Positions 17,307 to 25,193 of a stretch of DNA of 25,193 nucleotides are shown here, in pieces. The DNA is from Rhizoclosmatium globosum. Lineage: Eukaryota; Chytridiomycota; Chytridiomycetes; Chytridiales; Chytriomycetaceae. Position numbers and translations under genes: made by a program. Every line of letters starts with the position of its first letter. The first letter of the stretch is position 1. A model generated the notes under the pieces. That model had not been told where the DNA came from and made no database searches. It saw only the letters and a list, made by a program, of their open reading frames with translations. Location: the NCBI GenBank assembly GCA_002104985.1, contig MCGO01000370.1, positions 1 to 25,193 on the forward strand. Direction: 5' to 3'.

Positions 17307-18089
17307 ATGACCGAACTCAGCACTGGCTTGATCAGTGTAATCTCATTCATCAGCTGTGCAATCGTGACAGGCCTGGTAGTTGCAGTGTACCTTGTTCTTC
17401 TCCGTCGAATGCGGCCTAGGACCAGGCTGGCAGAGTATCCCTCAAAAGACATTGAAAGTATGGAAAGTCCGCCAGTCAAATGCGATATTATCCAAGTATC
17501 TTATGAGTGTCCTACTAATCAGCCACCACCATTGACTGGATCAGAGACAGAACCATCAATCCAGCCACCACCAATTCAAGCTATTCATTCACAACCCTCT
17601 CCTCCAACACACTCAACCCTCGATCCAACACTAACTCCCTTCCTAAAAGCCGTTGAACATGGTATTGCTTCACCGACAGACTACATCCGAATTGCAGCAG
17701 TTGTCTCCCGCATCCCTTCCACCACCACCATCAACCCTAATCCCTCAAACGCACAAGAACCCTCAATAAACAACACCCTCCAATCAATGTCCCGCACACA
17801 ATCCACCCGCTCCAACCACACCCAAAACTCCCACCCTGAATCCACATCTCAACCCCCCATAGACCCTGAATTACACCACCACCACCACCACCAAGAAACC
17901 CTCCAACCAGAAAAAGGAAAGTCACGTAGGACCGGCGAGTCCAACACGAAACGCGCCAAGAAATATTACGAGACCCATTTGAAGAGTCGTGCTGCTAGTG
18001 GAGGCAGTGTTCAGTCTCGACGGTCCAGTTTGAGGGAAAGTGTTACGAGTAGTGTGAGTGGTAGTAGTGATGATGAAGGTGGGGCGTGA
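17307..18089 (+). CDS. Single-pass membrane protein of unknown function with disordered tail
   Basis: From ATG 17307 the protein has 260 residues: MTELSTGLISVISFISCAIV and on through a membrane segment at about 8-30, stopped by LRRMRPRTR. The rest is cytoplasmic by the positive-inside rule and looks disordered: Pro-rich (QPPPLTG, QPPPIQ), Asn/Thr/Ser-rich, a His6 run (ELHHHHHHQ), then a basic patch (KGKSRRTGESNTKRAKKYYE) and a Ser-rich end with RRSS and SGSSDDEGGA. An alternative start at 17115 would add MPHFVFAIFGLSALLHFSLN, which resembles a signal peptide, giving 325 residues; the link between the two parts is low-complexity, so I prefer 17307. Architecture resembles array member A, but without the DDFFDD box. 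Confidence 0.68.
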   Translation: MTELSTGLISVISFISCAIVTGLVVAVYLVLLRRMRPRTRLAEYPSKDIESMESPPVKCDIIQVSYECPTNQPPPLTGSETEPSIQPPPIQAIHSQPSPPTHSTLDPTLTPFLKAVEHGIASPTDYIRIAAVVSRIPSTTTINPNPSNAQEPSINNTLQSMSRTQSTRSNHTQNSHPESTSQPPIDPELHHHHHHQETLQPEKGKSRRTGESNTKRAKKYYETHLKSRAASGGSVQSRRSSLRESVTSSVSGSSDDEGGA

Positions 18090-18258
18090 ATTTTTGAGGA
18101 GTTGATGGATAAAGTGGGAATGGGATCTTTCTATGTGCAGTTCAGTGTAATTATTACAAGTACCTTTGTAAAAACAATATGAGCAATGTATTCTTTTTTT
18201 TGTTCTTTTTCCGTTTAATTGTTGCGTTTCTTTTTGTTTCTTTCAAGAAAACAGATAA

Positions 18259-18719
18259 ATGAGTGACGCCTACTTTTCGTCTGGCGGCGGACTCAAGTTA
18301 AAGGGAGGAGGCGGAGTAATCAAGTAAGTTATTATTTAAATATGGGTTTTAATGGGGATAGCTAACCCTTAGAGGATCAGAAAGAAGAAGAAGACGACCG
18401 TAGTTGAGAAGCCTCCAGTTGAAAGTGACAGTATCAAATCAAAGGAGGATCCAACTGAATCATTCAATGATTCGAAATCAAGTTCTGGTTCCTCAACAAT
18501 GACTGAGGCTGAAAGGAGGTTTGAAGAGACGAGGAGGAAGCGGGTGTGTTTCATTGTCTTTCGATAGTGCATACACGATACTCACATATAACATTATAGG
18601 CTGCTGAAAAGGCTGCAAAAACTGCTTCAAAATCACACAAGGAGCGTGTCGCTGAGTTTAACGCATACCTCGAAACTCTCTCTGAGCACCATGATATTCC
18701 TCGTGTTGGACCAGGATAA
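18259..18719 (+). CDS. FAM32A: FAM32A-family nuclear protein, three exons
   Basis: Exons 18259-18323, 18375-18543 and 18600-18719 join in frame to 117 residues, close to the usual ~112 of FAM32A. The protein begins MSDAYFSSGGGLKLKGGGGV, where GGLKLKG is the family opening, followed by a KIRKKKK basic patch, an acidic and Ser-rich middle, TEAERRFEETRRKR, and the conserved end SKSHKERVAEFNAYLETLSE followed by HHDIPRVGPG. Human FAM32A is a component of late (C*) spliceosomes that helps exon ligation; a similar role is likely here by homology. The first intron ends in TTAGAG: use of the second AG (18374) keeps the frame, whereas the first AG leads to an early stop. Confidence 0.9.
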
Positions 18720-18755
18720 TACCACATAACAGCAAATAAAACTACCTCTGGCTTT

Positions 18756-21700
18756 TTATTCGAATCGATTCTCCTTCTCCCCCTCGTCCTCTTCCTGGTT
18801 CACGCCACTCCCATGTTCGTGCTTTCCTGCCTTCACGTCCCGTATAGCGGCAAGTAATTCCATCGACTCGTGCAAATGCTCTTCCATCAGTGCATCACGT
18901 TCTGTGTCTTTCAGTGCCTGGATTGTAGTTTGACGTCTGGTGGATGGATACGACTCAGATCCCCCACCCGTCTTTTGTGTCGCCACAGATGCGCGAATAG
19001 TATGTGGAGCTCCCGCGAACTTGTTCTTCAACGCAGCGTCATCTCCAACAACATCCCGATCCACATGTACTTTCGCAGTATTCTTCCGCTTCCTCAACAA
19101 CCCCCAAAAAACCCACCTCCACCTACAACCGTCCCCCGTCGCCCCTTCACCATCCGCACACTCCCCTCCTTAACAGGTCCATCATACCCACCCAACCTGA
19201 CCTTCTTTTTCACAGTCCCCTCCTCTCCACCATCCAAAGTCCCACCACTCTCCTTCCCCACTTCCCCACCACCCTCATAAACAGGCAACAAAGTCTCATC
19301 ACTACCCCCATCAACAACAGGCGAAACCCTCTTCCCCCTCCCCCTCCTCCCCTCCCACCTCCAAAACACCCCTTCCTCCCTCACCCACGGCACATACACC
19401 CCAAAAACCAACACAACAATCACGAAAAATGCCATACACCCAAACACAACCGCCACAGACGCGACAAGACTCACAGGAAGCCCATACAACCGCACATTGA
19501 AGTTCGTTTCAAGGAGACAATACGACCCTTGCGCGTCTGTCGTGAATGTCGGCGACGCCGTGGTTATCTTGAATGTGAGGCAGTAATCGGGGGTGGACGA
19601 TCCAGCGGAAGGTACGATTCCCTGGCATGGGGATGTTGGTTGACATACCCATCTAAAAAAAAAGCCCGCAAATGTCATTTGTTTTTTGTTTTTTTAAATT
19701 GTTGGGATAAAGGGGCTTACGTGATTTGGTTCGCGCTGGAGTCTGACCAAATGAGTGTGTTCCCGCCTGGATTCACGCTTGTGATTTGGGTGTTGGTGTA
19801 GTTTGAGATCGTGGTGAGGGAGGGTCCGCCGCCGATTACTTGGAGCGTGTATGTGCCCGTGTATTGGGAGAGTGTGTTTGTGATTTGGTTGAGGATGGAG
19901 AATTTTAGAGGGAATACTGATGGGGGAGTTAGTGGGGTGAGTTAGAGGTAGTGTGGTATTTAGATTGGGCAAAAGTCAGTACCTTCGTCATAAAATAGGC
20001 AGGGAAGCGATGAGTTCGCGTTGGGGCAGGATTGTGTTGCTGTTGATGACGACCAGTCGAATTTCATGGCTTGGTTTGGAGGACATCCGGAATAAACGAC
20101 GATTGATTGTGTCACTTTTGTCTGAGAAGGAGTTATGCCATTAAGAATACCCAATACAACGACACAGAAACGAACCTTCCAAGATCTCCCGACAAAATTC
20201 TTACATCCAAAATTACTTCCAATGGGCGTGATTCTCAAAGCCGTACCTTTCAAATTGGTACCAGGGTATGTCTGCCCCTGAGCCCCCAAATCGGTCAATG
20301 TAATCTAAATTCAACGTCAAAACTTATGTCCCACAGTTTAATCACTCACATCATACTGAATCTCCCAATTAGCAACAACATTCCTCGTCCACGATATCCC
20401 AATCGCATCGTTATTACTCAAATAAAAGCCAAGCTGCAAGGTCCCTGAGCTCGCCGGCGTCGTTGGCGTCATTCGAACGGAAAACGTGTAGCTTTTCTTG
20501 TAGTCGAGGTATATAGAGTTTGGAAGACTTTCAGAGACGAGCAAACCTGAATCTTGGCTTTTTTGTTTGATTGGGATTGTGTTCAACGATGTATGGAACA
20601 TTTAACAAGCCATAAATACGTACTTTTGCACTGTGACGGCATCCGACGTATAAACAAAGAGCATTCGACTATATGGACATGTGGCACTTGTTTTTAGTTG
20701 ATTGTAATCGAGGACAGATGAAACGTCAAGCGTTGTTGAAGAAGTCGTGAAAGTGTTTCCCGTTTGAGTTAGTGTGAGTTCCTTGAAGGTGTTGGATCGG
20801 TCGAAATAAGGAAAGTAGACGCTTCCTGCTGAAGGAGTTCTCGTTGTTGTGATGGGGAAAATGCTTTTTGTTCCAAGGTTTCCAAAGAATTCCTGAGGGC
20901 GGAGGGGTGTTAGGGTCGAACAATCACGTTATCGATCGATTGGCTGCTAATCGCAAGTGGAAAATATATAGGTGCTTACTTGGTTATCGGATGTCAGAAA
21001 CGCAAATGTCCCGTCGGGTGAACTCGTGAAATATGTGATTGTTGCAGGAGCAGTTAAGATATACACGACTAGCATGGTTGCTCCCCCATCTGGACTGTAA
21101 AACAAAGAGTTTCCCCAAATGAAAAGATCGTTCCCAGGCGATTGATGGAAGGACATATCCGTTAGCGTTAGCGTCAATAGTGGAGCACTGTATGAAGCTC
21201 CACTGGGAATCATAGTATAATAGCCCAGCGAAGTGGTTATCGCTGTTGGAAATGTGAAAATAGTTGTCCAAGAAGTCTACAAATATATCAGATATGGCTC
21301 AAACCTGGAGGGTTCTTACTTGGAATGATACAATTTGATACTGCGATCCAACAAGGGCGAGTAATTTTACGGCTCCGCAATTTATCGTGGAGAGTGCAGC
21401 CGATTTGAATGTTGTTCCTACAACTCCGTTAAAACTCGGGAGTGACAGACCATTTGCATCCTGTTAAAATAAATACTCTGTAAATTATCGCCATTATGTA
21501 GTCATTTGTTTACCTTCAATTCAGTAGTATTAAGCCCCCCACTGCCTTGTATTAACCACGCTTTTCCTGCATCTCCAACGGCCCCAAGCGCTATTGCACG
21601 CGTACAACGAACATCCTGTGCATTGATCACTTTTTGTTGTGGGAACAGCAGTTTTGAGATGCAGTTTGGAAGAACTGGTTGCCAGTTAAATGAAGTCTTC

Positions 21701-22675
21701 ATGATATTTAGCAGAGTGCAGACTTCTCAAAGCTTATGAAATACCGATGAATATGTGCTTGATGCACCAACGACACCGTTGATTGTGTTTAAAAGTATCG
21801 CGTCTGCAAAAGCGGCACCTCCCTCGAAAATATGCCCCGCCTGTTCCACAGCGATCTACGTCTGAATTCGGAATATTAGGGTCGTGGTGTAACAAGAACT
21901 GTTTTCACCAGAAAATGAAGGAGAGATGCTCAAACTCGTCCAACTGAGGAAGTAATTATTTGAAAGCAACAGTCGAGTTGTACTGGAGCCAGCACCATTA
22001 TTGAGCGATCCAACCCAAATTGTTGACATTCCCGGAACAGAACCAATCGTGTATGCCGAAGACGCTGCTGTTGAACTTTGCGACGTTGTTGAATCGGCTA
22101 CAGTTGAAGCCTGCTTCCATTTCAGTATTCCAAGCACTCTGGACACAAGCAGCATACCATAACATCAGAAACCCATCCAGTCGAAACAGCAAATGTCCCA
22201 ACATCAAGTCCAGCATTCGTCAGTCTCCGTGTATAAGATGTCCCGTCAACTTCGAAAGGAAACATCCCACTCGACGCGCCAACATAGAGCCCAAACGTCC
22301 AGTAATTAAGGTTCAAAGACGCGCCTTTATAGTTTGAGGAAAGACTTGAATTTGGTAATGTGGCGATTGAAGAGAGAGCTGCAGAGTCCCAGGTTACAAT
22401 GGGTGTTCCACCAGTGTTTGACAGCTCCGTCGCGCAGCTCGTGCAGACTGTTCCAGATGGCTATTTGCGAACACATTAAGCTGTCGCTGGCGTATAAATG
22501 CGTCAAACCTGGTTTATGAGGCGAATATATAACGAATAGTTTGTGTTCCTCGCAACATAGTCGACTTTGGTCTGAGACGATGCTACCACAATGTAGGCGT
22601 CCCTTTGTTAAAGAATCTTAATTGATTGTGACTCCATCTCGGATGGTGGCGTTACCACGAAACGGTGATAGACAT
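18756..22675 (-). CDS. CatSper auxiliary-subunit-like protein (beta/gamma/delta/epsilon group), about 14 exons
   Basis: Proposed exons (minus strand): 22675-22656, 22602-22509, 22460-22158, 22110-21909, 21861-21745, 21696-21514, 21460-21320, 21276-20980, 20892-20624, 20557-20350, 20304-20176, 20121-19983, 19916-19721, 19652-18756; roughly 1,060 residues. A beta-propeller-like region carries FIWGNSLFYSPDGGATM and FTSSPDGTFAFLTSDNQ. It is followed by NVVANWEIQYDV, VVYSGCPP, SLPCLFYDE, QYTGTYTLQVIGGGPSL, NTLIWSD, WVCQPTSPCQGIVP and YCLLETNFNVRLYGLPVS, then a membrane segment and a cytoplasmic tail ending in an acidic stretch. This order matches the ectodomain, single C-terminal TM and short tail of CatSper auxiliary subunits, which surround the flagellar Ca2+ channel. 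Two breaks remain: one extra base near 21855, and a shift near 19100 in a TTTTTTGGGGG run. A 38-nt intron (GTAGGT...) is an alternative there. The first two exons are the least certain, and no signal peptide was found. Confidence 0.7.
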
Positions 22676-22783
22676 TGAAAGTTAAACGTTTATTTATTTA
22701 TTATTTTTTTAAAACATCTGAGTAAATTTACAGACGCATAGCAGAAACGTTACGACTTTGATCATCACGTCAAAAGAAAACGA

Positions 22784-24837
22784 TTAGTTAGCAACCAAAA
22801 GAGCATCCTCCTTCACTTGTTCCAAATCCTCCTTGGCAGCTGCGGCAGTGGACTCGTTTTGACGACGGCGTCTGTAGACAAGACCTCCAGCAACAATCAA
22901 CGCAACTCCGGCAACAGATCCGACAGAAGCCCCAACAATAGCCGCAACACTGAGTCCAGAACTTTTAACATCAATAACGGTGGTGGAAGAAGAGTAAATA
23001 ACATCACGACGGCGGTAATTTTTAAGCGAAGTGTACTTGACTGTGATAGTGTATTTACCAACAGTGAAGACTTTGAGGTCTGCCAAAACACTGCAAGAAG
23101 CAGGAGCAGTGAAAGCACCACCCTGGGCGTCACCAAGCTGGAGCTGCAACCAATCACGTTGTCGGCAGGAGTAGTCAAGTCATACTTGTTTGTGTTGCCA
23201 TTAGCGTCCCCGAAACAAGTGGTTGGCAAGGTGATAATAGCACCGTTTCCAACTTGAACCTTGACTTCAGTAACGTACAACTTTGGAGTGGTGGCGTCTC
23301 CAAGATGCAAGCGAATGATGTCTCCAACGAAAGGTGTGTCGTTTGTGGTGTTCCATCGTTCTTGTATACAGTCAGAGTAAATGTCTTGGTGATTTCGGCG
23401 GTGAAACAAGTGGTTCCAGTCACACCGTTTGGAGTAAACGTCAAAGTAACTTGCTTTTGGTTGGAGCATCCTGGCTTTCCTGTACCAGCAGTGGCTACGG
23501 AAGGAATACACGAAAAGATGTTGAAGTTGTACGAGCTTGCGGTTCCACATTGCAATCCGTGGAAAGTGGCTGTGAAAGGAGAGGCATCTGACTTGGCGCT
23601 GACGGTGTCAACTCTGTCGGAAGATGCAAGAGAAATAGACTGACGTAGTATTGCAAACCAGGAATAGGTGTTGTCCAAGAAAAGGTTGACATCAGCCTGG
23701 ATTTTGGTTTTATCGTTGGAATCAACAGAATAAACGGCTTGAATGTCCAAGCTGGCTGTTTCTGCTTCTTGGGCAGTCAAAGTGGCAGTAGCAGATCCCA
23801 AAATTGTGAGGTCGATCGGAGTGCTCGCAGAAGCGACAATTTTGTTGCCGACAAGAATGGAGTTGTATAGAGTGGCGCTAAAATGTTGCATTCAGACAAC
23901 ATTCCAAACGAAATAGGGGAGAAAAATCACACTCACGATGTTCCACAGTCCTTGAAGTCAATCGTAAACGAGCAAGTAGAACCACTGGAAGCAACGGTAG
24001 ACGGAGTTCCACAAGAAATGAACAGCTTTTGAGTGTTGAACAAGTCCAATTTGGCAATCGAGAAAGCCAACGATGAAGTGTCTCCGCTTTTGGCGAAGCT
24101 TGGTTGCTTCAAGCTTGAAGTCCCAACAGCAGTCGCACCTCCGCAAGCGCTAATATCAATAGCAACTGGACCTGGGCCTGGTTTGGTAGAAGTAACGCCG
24201 GAAAGGTAGGCACCAAAGTAGGTACCACTTGGGTTGTCATGGTTGCTGGCACCATTGGTGGAGTCCCAAATCTTGTTGTACAGAGAAGCCGATCCACTGT
24301 TGTAAAGTGTCACAACAGCACTGGATTGCTATAAAAGCGACATCAGTTTACACCAAAATGAAACTCAATGCCTTACATCGACACAAAGCAAACCATTGCT
24401 TCCCCAAGTTTTTGCAGTCCAAGTAGAGCCTACAACTTGCAGCGATCCATCAGACAGGTACTTGAAAGCGGTTGCACCAGAACCGGAGGTCGTGGCTTGA
24501 AACGAATAATCGCCAGCAGCGGCGGGGAAGTGCTTGTCTACAGAACGGAAGAGGTTAGCAAGCGTATGATCAACATAACGGCCAACGTACATGCAACAAA
24601 GTTGGAATCCTCTTGCATCACAATAAACGCTTGATTGTTGTCGCCTCCCAGGTAATCACATTTGTTGAACACAGTGCCTTGCTTGATACAGACTACGTTT
24701 CCAAGTACAGCATCAGGGGTTACCTTGTTGTAAGGGCAGGCAGCATTGACGAAGTTGGCCGCGTTGGCAAGGACGGCTGCAATGATAAGGACTTGCATCT
24801 TAATTTGCTGACTGTTGTTTTTAGGAGGCATGCTCAT
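22784..24837 (-). CDS. Secreted, membrane-anchored surface protein with B-lectin-like N-terminus, four exons
   Basis: Exons 24837-24591, 24537-24377, 24328-23937 and 23877-22784; the three introns are 53, 48 and 59 nt. The start is ATG 24837; ATG 24798 (MQVLIIAAVLANAANFVNA) is an alternative. Either way a signal peptide ends near FVNA|ACPY. After splicing, the N-terminal domain contains QEDSNFVAY, matching the mannose-binding QxDxNxVxY motif of bulb-type lectins, then LSDGSLQVV...TWGS, a second similar strand. The middle is Ser/Thr/Gly-rich with scattered cysteines. The C-terminus has a membrane segment (SGLSVAAIVGASVGSVAGVA onward), RRRRQ and an acidic cytoplasmic end. Exon 4 needs one added base near 23345-23355 and another near 23145-23155 to stay in frame. 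It is probably a cell-surface glycoprotein; sugar binding is inferred from the single intact motif. Confidence 0.72.
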
Positions 24838-25193
24838 CACTTTTTCCTCCCTCTTATACGAATTTTCGGTGTTTTTTTGGGGCTTGTCAGCCTTTCAGAG
24901 ATAAATTTGCGATTCAGACACAGTCATGCAAGGCGTTATTGAAGAAAGCATAGAAGTGATATTTTCAGCACCATCTGCATCGATATACTGAGAAGATATC
25001 ATCTTCAGTGTGAGTCCATTTCGCCGTGGCTGGTGTCTTCAACACTTGTCCATCTCGCCGCTACTGTTGTGATATTGCGAGTCCGCACGACAAAAGAATG
25101 CCCTTATCTCAGATGCATAATAATGTATTTGGGCAAAATAGTTTCACTACTTCTATTAGACGGGCAAAAAAAAAGGAAGAGAAGTTATATCTT
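24838..25193. other. Upstream region of the B-lectin-like gene; no gene seen
   Basis: These 356 bp reach the window edge. They should include the promoter and 5' leader of the minus-strand gene starting at 24837. A T-rich/A-rich run (AAAAAAAAAGG, 25166-25176) is present, but no convincing TATA box or coding frame was found. Confidence 0.4.

Overview
The window looks like nuclear DNA of a zoosporic (chytrid-like) fungus. Genes are interrupted by short introns, mostly 43 to 68 nt with GT..AG ends, often with a CTAAC/CTAAT-type branch site. Surface proteins are rich in Ser, Thr, Pro and Gln. Two recognisable channel proteins, a cyclic-nucleotide-gated (HCN/CNG-type) channel and a CatSper auxiliary subunit, fit an organism with flagellated cells. 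No tRNA, rRNA, CRISPR or bacterial operon signal was seen. The exact taxon is inference.

Layout. 1-717: the 5' end of a Ty1/copia-type LTR retrotransposon on the minus strand (LTR, half-tRNA-iMet primer site, start of gag). 814-7032: a head-to-tail array of six minus-strand paralogues encoding single-pass membrane proteins. Five share an N-terminal six-cysteine ectodomain and three cytoplasmic motifs (a DDFFDD box, a GILELE box and a terminal W-acidic-ESVNT box). The sixth keeps only the membrane segment and the DDFFDD box. I recognise no known family; this is the most novel item in the window. 7348-10364: a five-exon HCN/CNG-like channel whose pore lacks the GYG signature. 10445-12190: a mucin-like membrane protein with two Cys-rich repeats. 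12235-14041: a frame-disrupted APC-superfamily permease. 14232-15010: DNA-3-methyladenine glycosylase I. 15232-16873: a Thr-rich membrane protein with a polyglutamine tail. 17307-18089: a small single-pass membrane protein. 18259-18719: a FAM32A homologue (three exons). 18756-22675: a CatSper beta/gamma/delta/epsilon-like subunit (about 14 exons). 22784-24837: a secreted, membrane-anchored protein with a B-lectin-like N-terminus.

Shared themes. At least seven genes encode single-pass surface proteins, and most of them lack a cleavable signal peptide, so N-out insertion through the membrane segment is likely. Together with the two channel genes, the region is enriched for plasma-membrane and cell-surface functions, but nothing in the sequence proves that they work together.

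Caveat. Between about 12.2 and 23.4 kb, five otherwise well-conserved genes need single-base shifts to stay in frame. The left part of the window (0.8-12.2 kb) shows none. This may reflect assembly indels, real decay, or in places introns I could not resolve, so exon models in that part are approximate.
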